Positions 1 through 10,983 of a stretch of DNA of 64,000 nt are shown piece by piece. The notes beneath the pieces were generated by a model. It was not told the origin of the DNA. It saw only the letters and a list, made by a program, of their open reading frames with translations, and did not search any database. This stretch comes from Pyrenula massariospora (taxonomy: Eukaryota; Ascomycota; Eurotiomycetes; Pyrenulales; Pyrenulaceae). A program made the position numbers and the translations under genes. Position 1 is the stretch's first letter. Each line of letters begins with the position of its first letter. The stretch spans positions 930,001 to 994,000 of the forward strand of contig JAGFMI010000009.1 in assembly GCA_021030905.1 (NCBI GenBank), given 5' to 3'.

Positions 1-196
1 AGGACACGATCAACCAAAGGTGTAAAAGGTTAAAACGATCAGAAGCGCTAGCTAATAGTAAAGAGAAAAAAAGTGAAAGCCCCAGCCCAATAAGTCTAAA
101 GAAAAAGCCTGTCCTGTTTACCGAGGTTGGATATCAGAAAGTAATCGATTCAAAGACCAAGCAAGCCACGTCCAACAGCATTGCATCCGAACGCCT
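1..196. other. Left edge, no gene seen
   Basis: This is the sequence downstream of the minus-strand gene that ends at 197. It should contain that gene's 3' untranslated region. I see no other feature. Confidence 0.4.
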
Positions 197-1846
197 TCAA
201 CCCCAGAGATCCTCCCCCTTTGGTACCAACGTTTGCGGCCCGTAGTAGACACCCTTTTCCCGATCCTTTCGGGCCGTGTGTCTGTGCTTCTTCTCCTTTT
301 CCCTTTCTTGCTCCGACAGCGCCTTTTCTTCGACATCTTTAGCAATCCGCTTGTATTCGCCGGCTAGGGAGCTATAGTAGCCAGCGCCATGAGCATGATT
401 CGTGCTTGAGGGGTTTGAGCTGCTACTAAGGCGACTAGATAAGTGGCCAGTCGAGGTAGGGGAGGTGCTACTTGTCGTGTTTGTCGTGGAAGTGACCGAG
501 GTGACAGTACTGCCCGGGTCAGAGGCGAGAGACTCCCGCCGAGACATGGTTGAGGAGCCAAGGGGTATACGACGAGTTTGACGAGGAGCCGGAGGGGAGT
601 CTAAGGGTGGGCTGGCTGGGGTGCGAGATGTGGTAGAGATGGATCCGAACCCGGAGGTCGTTGAGGCAAGGGAAGTAGATGGAAGAGAAGGTGGGCTTTG
701 AGGGGAGCGCGGGGGGACCGAGGCGGAACGCTTATGTGGAGATCGTGAAGGTGCGTTGGCGTTGATGTTTGGTGTAGAAATGGAAGAATCAGACTCTTTG
801 ACTAGACCGAATTGGGACATATCCCGTAGGTCAAAAGGTGTTTCTGTCTGCTTGTGAATGATACGGATTGGTGCGGGGGAGTTTGAACGGTATGAGTTAG
901 CGGAGGTGCTTCGCTGGCGGGTGAGTAGGTGGGAAGAGTCATCTGACGATGTTCTTGGGCGTGGAGGAATGCTTGCGAGGTTAGTGTCTAACTGCGCTGA
1001 GACAATATTCTCTGGCCTTGGCGAGCCGGTGGTGGATAGTGGTTTTGCGACTTGAGTACGAGATGATTGGGAGGACGCCGCACGGGGAACGAGGTCCGGG
1101 GGTGTAAACAAGTCCTGAGGACCAGGTGAAAATCGCGAGGCTCCTTGGACAATTTGTCGTCGGGGAGTTGGTGTTTGTGAGTGGGAAGGGCCATTTGTCA
1201 TTGAGTTGAGCTCTTTGACGTAGTCCTCAGATGCTGGCTTAAATATTACGTTCGAATTTTTGGTCGTGTTGGTGTTAGACAAAGGGGAGGCATGCCGAGA
1301 AGGTCTATTGGCCATGTTATTCAGCTCCTGCAGATATTGCCCAGAGGCAGGTTTGTAGACCACAGGAGTAGCGGTGTGTCTCTCCATAGACTCGGCCTCA
1401 TCGACTTCGTGGATGGTTTGGCATCCCGCCCATCCATTGCCCTTCTCTCCCTCTGGGTATAGGTTGAACGAGTGATCGTCGTTTGGTGTAAATGGAGATA
1501 GACATTCGTCCGCAAAACTGTCGTCCTTTTCAAGTTCAGGCAATACCCGAATGGTCAGGGGTTGTTTATCTTGATTTTTCTTAGAAATAAATTCCGCGGG
1601 CGGTGTCCTCTTTTTGCTCAACGTCTTGGTCATCAGGCCGCTTGACGGCTGCACAGCCATTGCCCTGACGCTGGGCTTTTTCACAGACTCGGCTGCGGCC
1701 GTTGGCTGGTTCCATCCCCCTAACGTCGGGCCTGTAATAGAAGCGTCACCCCACCGTGAATCGAGATTCGCTTCTAGCTCTTTTTGACGTTTTCTTTCAC
1801 GTCTTCGACCTGGCACGACGACGTTTAAGATCGAAGCAGTGGCCAT
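197..1846 (-). CDS. Uncharacterised disordered Ser/Pro-rich protein with paired motif
   Basis: Single open frame of 549 residues that starts at the ATG at 1846. I do not recognise the family. The N-terminus is basic (RRRERKRQK at 14-22). Most of the protein is low-complexity Ser/Thr/Pro, suggesting intrinsic disorder. Two copies of one motif lie close together, at about residues 164-183 and 202-221, with the shared pattern KPAS..Y..ELN.M.N.PS. They could be short binding motifs. Basic-Ser-Pro patches (SPHKRSASVPPRSP) look like kinase sites. The C-terminus is charged and helical (EYKRIAKDVEEKALSEQERE) and then ends in YYGPQTLVPKGEDLWG, which looks ordered and may be the conserved part. There is no signal peptide or membrane segment. 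No intron is needed. A scaffold or signalling role is only a guess. Confidence 0.75.
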   Translation of the reverse strand: MATASILNVVVPGRRRERKRQKELEANLDSRWGDASITGPTLGGWNQPTAAAESVKKPSVRAMAVQPSSGLMTKTLSKKRTPPAEFISKKNQDKQPLTIRVLPELEKDDSFADECLSPFTPNDDHSFNLYPEGEKGNGWAGCQTIHEVDEAESMERHTATPVVYKPASGQYLQELNNMANRPSRHASPLSNTNTTKNSNVIFKPASEDYVKELNSMTNGPSHSQTPTPRRQIVQGASRFSPGPQDLFTPPDLVPRAASSQSSRTQVAKPLSTTGSPRPENIVSAQLDTNLASIPPRPRTSSDDSSHLLTRQRSTSANSYRSNSPAPIRIIHKQTETPFDLRDMSQFGLVKESDSSISTPNINANAPSRSPHKRSASVPPRSPQSPPSLPSTSLASTTSGFGSISTTSRTPASPPLDSPPAPRQTRRIPLGSSTMSRRESLASDPGSTVTSVTSTTNTTSSTSPTSTGHLSSRLSSSSNPSSTNHAHGAGYYSSLAGEYKRIAKDVEEKALSEQEREKEKKHRHTARKDREKGVYYGPQTLVPKGEDLWG

Positions 1847-3796
1847 TGTGGGATAGGAACACGGGAAGCTCGACCGCGAAGGTGGTCGGGATATGCGTTA
1901 TTTGACGTAGGTATGGAAGACAGGGTCGTGTCTTCGGCCGAGAGAGTGCCCGGCTGTTTGACAGCAGGCAGATGCAAGCTCGAGGCCGACGAGACAACAG
2001 ACGGCCAGAGAGGAAATTGGACCTGGGCAGTGTGGTCACTGCACGGTCATGTAGGGCGCGGCCTTGGTCAATAGACGACACGCTGCGGCCGACATCAAAC
2101 AAGCGCCTCCTATCTCAACGAAGAGATGAAGTTTCATGAAGGTGTAACGCCATGGTGCTCCTGCGAGGGAGCTGCTGTTAAGAAGACACTCGTAAGGCTA
2201 CGCCGCAGACCTGCATGTTAGATTGTATGCCAAAATGGAAACTGCGGCACAGCCAGTAGTGCAGGCCATCATGCGCGAAGGGAGAGGACAAGGTAGGTGG
2301 CACCCCGGTCTGCTGTCCAGCGGTCATGCACGAATCAAGGGCTCCTTCTCTGAAAAGAGCCTCAAGCTGTGAGCGTAATGGGAGGCCAGGAATAGAGGGG
2401 GTCCAGGGATGTTCAGGCCGGAGGCCAATGGTGCGAGGTACTGCAGGGTGTGCAGGGAGCGGAAGCTGGTCTTCCTGGAAAACCCCTGCTGGGCAGCGAT
2501 CGGCCAATGAGCCGTAGCGGTAGCAGAGGTGCGACCACTGGACCTTTGCCAGCAGGATCAGCATACTTGCTCTTAGTGGCGGGAAACGGTCGTCTCCTCA
2601 GGCTTGAAAGAAGCGAAGCTTGTTCGGGAGGGTTGACATGCAGGCGGCTAAGGGACGTTTCAAACAGTAAGCCAAGCTGGACTGCCGCCCCCGGTCCATT
2701 GGTGCATGCAGCCTATCAACGATCGCATTTTCACCCCCCTCCATGACGGTCCCTCAAGTGGTTGGCGGAGAGGAGCGTGATGGTTTTCGTGCAAGCCATC
2801 AGTCTTCAGCCACGAGAGCGAGCAGGTCCTTTTGCCAGCCTGAGCAAAACAACGCAGCACCTGCATGAGCCATATATGCCGGGCAATTTCACCCTTTCTA
2901 GGTTACAGCTGTCCAGGTTGGCGAGTGCTGGGCGATCGTTCCTGAGATGGCGGGGCGGATGCTTCCGAGTCACTGCATCCGCAGCATCTCCATCACACTG
3001 GTAGAATTAGGCCGGTAAAGCTTGGGCATGCTCATGAGATCCGCTTCTAAAAATGACCGGCGTTGGGATGGAGGAGAGGTGGACGACAGCATGCGTGATG
3101 GCTCTGACTAGAGACGAATGCGGTCGACAGCTCGGCGATCGGCCAAAATTCGTATGGCGGCGTGGTCTGGGAGTCTGTAAGCGCCCGCTGGCGACAACCC
3201 TGCCTGGAGCGGCCAATGGCGCAGGCAGAAGGGCAGAAGGGCATATGGCCAGTCGGATGGCTTCTATTCTTGGGCTATACAGCTGTTTGCTCAGTCTTCA
3301 CACACGAAAGACCGACGAGATAGCAAGAGTACTATGATCATACTTCCTAGGATCATCATGATCTAGCTACCTAGCTCTGGCTGGAGTATGCTAGATGTCG
3401 CTGGGGAGCCAGAAGCCGATCTCTTCGCCTCCTGGTCTCCGGCAATCATTACGATTGGCTCAGACGGGAGTACTGATTTGATACCGTGCAGCAACAACAA
3501 AGAGAGGCTGATGAGATGCCGACCATAGACTCAAAATATCGTGCTATACGGGATTTGAGAGCCTTGCATTTCAAATCATTTCTGTAGGGAGGTGCTTCAG
3601 TGCATGCACACACGGACAGAGGCGTGACTACATCATGGAGTAGAAGCGCCTACATTTGCGGCGTAGGAAACATGAAACGTTCAAACCACTTGGTCACGCA
3701 TTGCCCTCGAAAAAATAACCACATTGACCCAGATGACGATATCCATATTGCCGCGACACCCGCAAGCGCCTCGCCCCAAAGCTAGAAGCTGGGACC
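1847..3796. other. Intergenic, no gene recognised
   Basis: About 1.95 kb between the start of one minus-strand gene and the end of the next (SHR3). It must contain the promoter of the 197-1846 gene and the 3' region of SHR3. Open frames are all under about 130 codons, occur on both strands and look like chance. I see no tRNA, repeat or transposon. Confidence 0.5.
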
Positions 3797-4506
3797 CTAT
3801 CGAGCTTTCTTCGACTCCTTCCCACTTGACCTCCTATCAACTTTCCCTCCATTCGAATTAGCCGCCGCCGCCGCCTCTTCCATCTTCTTCTTCTCCTTCG
3901 CCTCCGCCCGCTCTGCGTACCATTGGCCGGCTTGCAACACCAAAACCCCCACCAGCACCAGCGCAAGAATAGTATTACTTGCGGATAACACCTTCAAGTT
4001 GTCTTCCCTCCCTAGCACCGTCTCGCCTTCGGGTGTGTATCCCGCAGAATCCACCTCTTTCCCCTCCGCCGCCGACTTGTCAAGGCCCACTCCATAGTCT
4101 CCAGCCGTGACAATGCGCAGACCCTTGATGATGTTCGCAATGTAAAGAACAACGCCGCACATGTACAGGAATAGGCTCCCGCCATCGAACAGCATATTCG
4201 ACTCGGACGGCTTGTAGAGTTTGATAATCAGCCCCGCGAGACCCAGGAAGATCATAAAATGTAGCATTCCCGTAATGAGGTTCGGCGCCGCATGGAGTAA
4301 CCGTAGATGCGCTTCGAGGAGGTCATAGTGCGAGGCTGGCGTAGGCGCCGTTGACCACAGGACAGGATAGTCGTAGGGGAAGAGAGAGAAAATGATGCCG
4401 AGGAAGAAGGATGTCGCTGCCGATTTGTCAGGTCGGAGGAAATCACGGGGAAAGTGGAGGACTCACGACAGACGATCAGGAATGTAGCGAATGAGAAGGT
4501 GGGCAT
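3797..4506 (-). CDS. SHR3: SHR3-like ER chaperone for amino-acid permeases
   Basis: Shr3 is an ER membrane protein that keeps amino-acid permeases folded and helps package them into COPII vesicles. Two exons, 4506-4467 and 4416-3797, are joined across a 50-nt intron (GTGAGT...CAG, 4466-4417) and give 219 residues, the usual size for the family. The spliced N-terminus reads MPTFSFATFLIVCPTSFFLG, followed by IIFSLFPYDYPVLWST, the first two hydrophobic stretches. Further membrane helices are at MLHFMIFLGLAGLIIKLY and MLFDGGSLFLYMCGVVLYIA, and a last one at NTILALVLVGVLVLQAGQWY. The tail is cytosolic, Lys/Ala-rich and ends KESKKAR, as in fungal Shr3 proteins. The phase across the intron is consistent. 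Upstream sits a short uncertain frame (4729-4959), and the PalF gene lies beyond it. The identification rests on recalled family sequence, but the match is strong. Confidence 0.88.
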
Positions 4507-5229
4507 GCTGTCCACGCGACTTCGAAGAGCAATTTTTAGATATTGTAACACTGTTCCTCCAATCCGAGCGATGTTTCTCTTCGGAAATCTGTGAATCGTC
4601 TGGCCCGATAGCTAATAGTGTCGTTGCCTAGGCGTGCAATTTGGACTCGTCAGGCGCATCAGAGTTAGAACGCCGCCAGGTAGCTAAATTATCGTTTTCT
4701 AAAGACCTGAAGGTACAACTTACGCAGCTCAATTGAAAATTTGAGGCCAGTCTGACAAGGTTTGGTCGCAGTCTTCAAGGAGAAATTTGACCGATGATGC
4801 CCATGGCGATTGGGTGCTTTGGGTCTTGTCGTAGCGGACTTCACCGGCCGGAGAACCCGATGCCCCGGCAGCCACGCCGGGCACGATCTGTTTAATGGAT
4901 TTTTGAAGAGAGAGCGAGGATGTAGAGGCAACCAAGGTCGTGATATTCAGCTCAATCATTGACTACATCTGTCTTAATAACGCAGAATACATGCCTTCGC
5001 GGTTTTCAACCAGCAAAAAGGCTGAAGTCTAAGATCATTTTCTCCGAACCCATTTGACCAGCTTCCAGACTCTAAGATCCGGTATTAACAACAAGAGGCA
5101 TAATGACAGTCCCCTTTCCTATATTTAACCTTTAGCGCCTTACATTCCTGGCCCAAGGGTATCATGACATATAAATCGTTCCTAATGTAAACGCCACAGC
5201 GACATTCCTGCTTTCAGCTCTCAGATGAG
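4507..5229. other. Intergenic, SHR3 promoter side
   Basis: 723 bp between SHR3 and the 3' end of PalF. One minus-strand open frame, 4959-4729 (76 codons, starting MIELNITTLVASTSS), has plausible codon content, and a GTAAGT donor follows near 4724. I recognise no family and do not call it a gene. Confidence 0.4.
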
Positions 5230-7603
5230 TTAACGTTGGTATTCTGGTAAGTGGTCCACCGCGTCATGATCATGATTCAAGGTGTATGCGTTATATTCGT
5301 CGGCTTCCGTCAGAATTGGAGCACTAGGAGCGTTGGCTTCTGCATTTGCCTGGCTGCTAGAGGCTTGTGCTCCTTCCTCACCAGGTGGCGCGCTTGCTTG
5401 AGCCATCAGACGTTGACGCTCCAACTCCTGCTTGTCCTCTCCACGATCTGGCTGGCTATTTTCATCATCAAATGCCGGGGGAGGCACATTGGCCATGGTG
5501 GATGCGTGTACCACGGTATCGACAGATCGGCTAGATGGTGCAGTATCCCGCGTCGTCTCCACCTGGGTCGAAGGTTGGTAATGCCTGTAGCTTGCGTCCA
5601 AGTCAGTCAACGCTGGTGCGGAGGGCGTGTTAGCCTCGACATTAGACGATCCCGCCTCAGTTTGCTCTGGTGGCCTGCTGGGAAGTAATAATTCCTCGGC
5701 TCTCCGTAACCTGGTCTTTTCGTCGACTAGCTCTTCTGACTGCGGTGGGGGAATATGAGCTGATGAGGGATCATGGTGAGCTGCTGGAGGTTCGTAGGCC
5801 TCAAACTGGCCGTTATGCTGCCACTGCTGATCGTACTGGTAGTCATATTCTGGGTAGCCATTGTAGTCACCATTGTAGTCGCCATTGTAATCGCCATTGT
5901 AAAACTCATCTTCATGCCACATATCCACCTCTTGGTATGTGCTATTTCCGCCTTGGTGGTAGTTAAGACTATCTGGAGTAACATCGTGCGTGCGCTTCCG
6001 CGTCGTCTTACCTGTGTCTCTGGAACCAACAACCAACTCATACGGCCATACAACAACATTCTTGGTCCGTCTCATTTGTTCGGTATCGATAATTCTTTCT
6101 GTCCAGGGAGCGGTCAGCTGATTGGTAGGGTCAAGCGGATACCTGTCAGAAGTGTAATTGGTAGGATTGGTTGTCAACCGGGGAAGAAAGCGTGTTTCGC
6201 CCAGCTTGCCACATGTGTCAATCAATACTTCAACAAAGTACCGGAACGAGATCATTCCGCCGGGCACATTAGAAATAGTAGGAAACGCATCTTCCGGCAC
6301 TCTGATAGTTGCCTTGACATCAGCGGTCAATGTGTGTGGACTGACAATCATAGGTGTAAAAGTCTGCGTCAAGTCTTTCCGAAACAAGCTGCTTGTTGAA
6401 CCTGTTGAGAAGTTCAGTCCACCTAGCCCTGTTTTGGACCTGGGATACACGTCCTCGTATTCAATCTTGCTCTTCCCTTTGGGAGCTATCGGTATTGGGG
6501 GATGCATATCTATGCGACCTTGCCGGTAGAGGGTTGCAATTATCGTCCCTCGTGCTGGTTTCACATGATTAACGTGAACGCGAAATGATACAGTCTCCCC
6601 TGGCAAAGCCCCCGATTTCGGAAATTGAATTGTTGCATCAATACTTTGCTCCGTGGTTGTGGAAGTACCACTGTTTCGGTGTTCGCTGGCGTTCGTGCTT
6701 GCCCCATTGGGAGACGAAGGTCGATGTACAACCTGATAACTCTGCGTGCTAGCGGTGATAGCGCTAGCGGAACTGACTTCGCTCGGAGCGGGACTGAGAG
6801 GCGGTTGATTGTCGGCAGACGGTTCTATAGGGCTCATTTCAGTGTTCGATCGCGATACTGAATTCAATTTCTCCTGAACTCTGTCCACCGAACTTGATTT
6901 TAGCCTAGTCTTGACTCTTCCACGTCTGGAAACAGGCTCTAGTGATATTGTCCGTGGTTTCGACTCGGGCAAGAGAGCAATATCAATTGCGTCCAAGAAG
7001 CCGACCTTGCGATCACATTGGAGCGTGGGCGCGATAGCTGTGTTTCTGGTTAAGGTAGCAGTAACATTGTAGCTTACTGTGCCTCGTTCGAACTAGTCCG
7101 CACGTTAGTATGACTCTACGTAACGCTCGACCCATAATTACATCTATGCTGCTCGGAAGACCCTTTGGAGGGAATTCGGATATGAATTCGAACTTGTAGA
7201 TGCCAGGATCAAGGCGACCATCTCCGCAAAGAACAGACTCGTCTTCGAATAAACAAACATATCCGTTTCCTAAATACTGTCCTTCCTTTTTGACCTTGCC
7301 GTTAGCGATCGACGTACTGTCGGCAGATCCATCACCGGGATTGACCTGGTGCTTAAAGACCTGAGCATGGCCATGAAGACAAACTCTTAGATGTGTGATC
7401 CGTATAGCCTTAACGATCGTTACTATAACCGTTCCTTTTACGACATCTCCCGGGAAATAAGTTTTGTACGGGTCCGATAATTCGACTTGAAAATCCGAAA
7501 CGTTGCGATTCCAAGATGAAAGTGGAGAAGAGAATTTGGAAAAGAAGGATCGGCTTCTTGTCAGCGCTTGCGGTGTCGGTCCGAGTAAAGATTCCAGTGG
7601 CAT
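5230..7603 (-). CDS. palF: PalF/Rim8 arrestin-like pH-response protein
   Basis: PalF/Rim8 is the arrestin-like partner of the plasma-membrane pH sensor PalH/Rim21. It is ubiquitinated at alkaline pH and recruits ESCRT, leading to PacC/Rim101 processing. Two exons, 7603-7142 and 7092-5230, flank a 49-nt intron (GTAATT...CTAG, with a TACTAAC branch site inside) and encode 774 residues, close to the known fungal length. The arrestin-N fold is visible at about residues 35-165 (DPYKTYFPGDVVKGTVIVTI, then FPPKGLPSSID at the splice junction). It continues as FERGTVSYNVTATLTRNTAI and DRKVGFLDAIDIALLPESKP, and the arrestin-C part follows (ATIQFPKSGALPGETVSFRV). The long C-tail is disordered and carries an NGDY repeat (coded at 5858-5904). 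An upstream leader of more than a kilobase has no recognised gene. Regulation cannot be read from the sequence. Confidence 0.88.
5858..5904 (-). repeat. 12-bp tandem repeat inside palF (NGDY units)
   Basis: About four head-to-tail 12-bp units (plus-strand form CCATTGTAGTCR) that encode NGDYNGDYNGDYNGY in the PalF tail. The unit is a multiple of three, so copy-number change would keep the frame. Confidence 0.85.
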
Positions 7604-9228
7604 GTCCGCTAATCATTGAGGCCGACTGGTGGTGTGCATCGTGCGGATTGCGGCCAGTTGGTCGGTCGCTCTCTGAGGATTATTCGGGGTGGGAAACGGT
7701 CAATTGACGTGGAGAGTAGTCACATCCAAGAACTGAAGCCACAGCGAAAGTCAGCTTCCAGCAACATATCACTCAAATCAGCTCGACAAAACGAGCACGT
7801 GTAGACACCGTTGCCCTCGTAAGAAATAAACACGTGGAAAGGTCGTCTGTGCACGCATAATCTCGAGCGAGGCGCCGTGCCGACTGAAGAACAGAGAGAA
7901 TGGGCGACTTACTAGCAGCAGTGGATTCCGGCCGAGCTTCGTCACCTCTATCAAGTTGGAAGCCGACGGAAACAGAAGTCAACGACCTTGAGGTCGGGTA
8001 GAAGGAAGATTTCGAGTTCACCGACGACAGCTTCGCAAGTTTCGAAAGCTCGAATGGCGACAAGTCTGCCTTTCGAATCAAGCTTTTTGTGAGACAGTCG
8101 TGACCGGCGTGGTGGAAGGGTCAAGAAGTGCGGGCTGGTGGGAGGAAGGCGGTGCCCCGGTTCTTGGTCTCGACTAGCGACCCAAGGGTCCGAACTCTAG
8201 CACAACACCAACCCAATTGGTGCGAACGCCGCTGGGCGAGACAGTCAAAACGGAGGGAGTCCCTCTCTAACGAATGCCGGAGAGGAGACGTATTTCTCTC
8301 CCTTATGCCTACAGACTCCCGGGCCCGCAGTCGCCAGGATGCTCGAGCACCAGGCGTTTCGAAACCTCCCTCAGTCTCCAGTAGACTGGTGCAAGTGAAC
8401 GCGAGAGCGTCGTACACAGAAACCATGTGCCTACTGCCCGGTCTAAACGCCTCGGCTACTTAGGTGACAGACTGCCAGAAAGCCAATGGATATTGCCCGA
8501 AGTCGGATCCTCTGTATCTGGAGTGTACCTAATTGTTGCACGTCAGACGCACAAGAACGGCTCTTTGCTGCAGAAGAAGCCACGAGTCAGCCTCGCCAGA
8601 TCATACTTCGATTCTGGGAATGTGGCAAACAGCTCGAAAACAACAGCAAGTTTTGGCGGTTGGTCAGGGAAAGAAGAATCCCACGTATGCTTACCTACGC
8701 CTGAGAAATTGTCTGTACAGCAAGCATAGGGAGTAAGCTTTGATCGGCCAGGGCCGGGATGCCAGTTGGTCTCTGCGTCTCTAGCGCCAGCCGGCGATGA
8801 TCTGCCAACGATGGCACGGAAGGTTAAAAAAAGCTTCTCCGTCTTAAGCTTCGCAAAGCCAACCGTTATCTGTGCCACCAAAAGATCTCTGCAAGAAGCC
8901 TCCCCGCGCTTTTGCATGCCCACGGCTTGTCTCCGAGCCGCCAGAGCTTACCTAGCAATGTACAAATCCGCAGTTCCAGGATTACGCGCCGTCGCTGCAC
9001 CTGTGCCGTTTTTTCTTGGTTGTTCCGAAAACTGGATGAGATCGGCCGGGAATCCTACTCGTAGCCGTCTGACGGGCTCTTCCTAGTGCAGACACCGAGG
9101 GACACTTGAAAGCAGCTGAATGGACACGAGCACAACTCAAGGTTTAACAATCAGTCTTATTCAGAGCTCAGAGACCCGGCTACTTCGTGCAACCTCCAAT
9201 TGAAATCAATAAGCCACGGTCAATACTC
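7604..9228. other. Intergenic, palF upstream region
   Basis: 1.6 kb between the palF start and the MND1 stop codon. The many frames of 60-126 codons overlap on opposite strands and resemble no protein I know. I see no repeat, tRNA or element. Confidence 0.5.
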
Positions 9229-9991
9229 TCAAGTACCTTCTAAATCCCGTAAACCCTCTCCTTCGACAAATTCATCGCCGTAGCACTCACGCCGAAGGTT
9301 GTCCATAGCTTCTCCATCAAGCCCGACAGCGGTGCTCAGGTAATTTTCCAGGGTGTAGACATTCTCAGTCCACGTGTTGACTTGGAGCTTCCATCCGTCA
9401 ATATCTTCGTTCATCCCTTGAACACTCCCAGCAAGTGCATTGGCCAATCCATCTCGCTCTTCCGTCAGGCCCGCCACTTCTTCGCGAAGATTTCCCATTC
9501 GCTGGACAAGCTGCTGGTAACCAGAGTCCAAGTGAGCCTGCGTTCGGTCTCGGTTGGATTTTCCAAGTCGGTCTTTCAGCTCTTGAGCAGCTGCTGTGGT
9601 CTGATCCGTCTCCAGTCTAGCACAACATGCAGTCAGATCGAGGCTAAGCACACGCCACAGATGGAGCTACTTACTCTAATTGCCCAATGATCTGGTCTTT
9701 CTCCTTCCTTTCGTCGCTGACAAATGTCCAGTACCAGTTTCCACTTCCAATCTTGTCAACCTTGATCCTGCTCTCATCACTCAGATCTTTGATGAAGTCC
9801 TTCACGGCGATTGAGTTGATGGAAGCAATAGAAGGCAACGCTTTCTCAAGGTCTTTTAACGTGTGGCAGGTACGGGACTGGCGGAGATATGTTACGATCA
9901 ATTGTTGCTTCTGCGCTGCCGAAAGGCCTCTTGGTCCCTAGGAGAATTAACCATGACGAGAAAACAAGGCGGGAGGGAGATCAGTCACCAT
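9229..9991 (-). CDS. MND1: MND1 meiotic recombination protein
   Basis: Mnd1 pairs with Hop2. The complex stimulates Dmc1/Rad51 strand invasion between homologues in meiosis. Exon 2 (9937-9675) and exon 3 (9616-9229) are joined across a 58-nt intron starting GTAAGT and ending TAG. The body begins GPRGLSAAQKQQLIVTYLRQ, then a winged-helix-like segment (CHTLKDLEKALPSIASINSI, KIGSGNWYWTF) to about residue 80. A coiled coil (LETDQTTAAAQELKDRL onward) follows, with the typical C-terminal part (IDGWKLQVNTWTENVYTLEN). The only in-frame start I can find is an ATG at 9991-9989 immediately followed by a GTGACT donor. The first exon would therefore be the start codon alone, with a 51-nt intron. The total is then 217 residues, the normal Mnd1 length. 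The family call is firm; the first exon is inferred. Confidence 0.87.
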
Positions 9992-10340
9992 ATCTAACCA
10001 GGAGAGGGGGAAAATTGTGACAAGCAAAAAACCTGCTAAATCTGGCGCATGAGGAGTCCTAGAGACACGGTGCTATGAATGGGCTTTCGAAATTTCCATC
10101 AATATGCGAGACCGCGGGATATGCAAGCAAAGCGGCGCCGATGCATCCAATCTCCAAAGGATGCCGTGGAGGCCGTCCGTGTGGTAGCCGTACCAGCACG
10201 GCTGAGGTGCATCTTTAGAAATTTAGACGCGTGTTCCACACCTTTTCGAGAGCTGCTATATCTGATGACTTTGACGGGATCTAGCCACCTTCCGTCCTGA
10301 ATTGCAACATTCGCATTCGTGAATATGCCGACGATCAGCG
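9992..10340. other. Short intergenic, MND1 promoter side
   Basis: 349 bp between the MND1 start and the stop of the RRN10-like gene, both on the minus strand. It holds the MND1 promoter. I see no distinct motif. Confidence 0.4.
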
Positions 10341-10983
10341 TTACTCCTTCCTCCGCCTCTTTCGCATCTCAAAATCTAACGTCTTGTCCTGCTCCTCAAT
10401 ATTACGAGCAGATGCATCACTTTGGGGCACGCAACCCTTGACTTGAATTTGCGTCAACTTGCTCTCAGTACCAAGACCTCCATCTCCCTCGGCCTCGGTG
10501 AAGACCAGATCGCCCGCATCACCGAGTGCTTCTTTAATCGATTCTTCTAGTAGAACACCCAAGGCAATGAGAGCCGTCTCGTCGAGGCTTCTGTAGTCGT
10601 ATTGACCTTGGTCGACGAGTGCGCGACTATAAAAGTCGGACGCATATTGGTGGATAGCTTTGAGTAAATCGGAGGTCGGTAGTTCGCACTCCTCGGACAG
10701 CTTTTCATTGGCAAAATAGAAATCATGTCCATGATAACGAACCGGTGCAGCCTTTCGGCGGAACAGCACTTCCTCTGGAGGCATCGGCACGCTGCTGGAT
10801 GATAACGTGTCCCGATACTTTGAAGCGGAAGGGACAGCGGGCAGAAAGCCTTTGTACCCAACACGACCTGAGCTTTTTTAGCATCAGAGCGTCAAAGCAT
10901 TTGTAAATATGCATACCGGCGACCGCATCATAGACAGAGGCTTCTCGCTTGACTCTTTTACTGCCATGATTTTCCGGAGCCAT
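10341..10983 (-). CDS. RRN10: RRN10-like subunit of the Pol I upstream activation factor
   Basis: In yeast, Rrn10 belongs to UAF (Rrn5, Rrn9, Rrn10, Uaf30 and histones), which binds the upstream element of the rDNA promoter for RNA polymerase I. Two exons, 10983-10917 and 10867-10341, are joined across a 49-nt intron (GTATGC...CAG) and give 197 residues starting MAPENHGSKRVKREAS. The key evidence is the block LPTSDLLKAIHQYASDFY (about 85-102), followed by SLDETALIALGVLLEE (about 116-131). Yeast Rrn10 has a parallel pattern (IPDIDLRVVHYYA, then FDETSLITLGLLIE). The C-terminus is basic (RKRRRKE), fitting a nuclear protein. The gene is divergent from the CSA-like gene, with 326 bp between start codons. 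Similarity is judged by eye, so the family is probable rather than certain. Confidence 0.65.

Noticed and set aside
4729-4959. Minus-strand 76-codon frame upstream of SHR3 starting MIELNITTLVASTSS
   Set aside because: No recognised family, no clear second exon although a GTAAGT follows, and it is short enough to arise by chance.
8128-8923. Overlapping frames of about 100-126 codons on both strands upstream of palF
   Set aside because: They overlap each other antiparallel, have no family resemblance and no intron logic. They are more likely leader or intergenic sequence.
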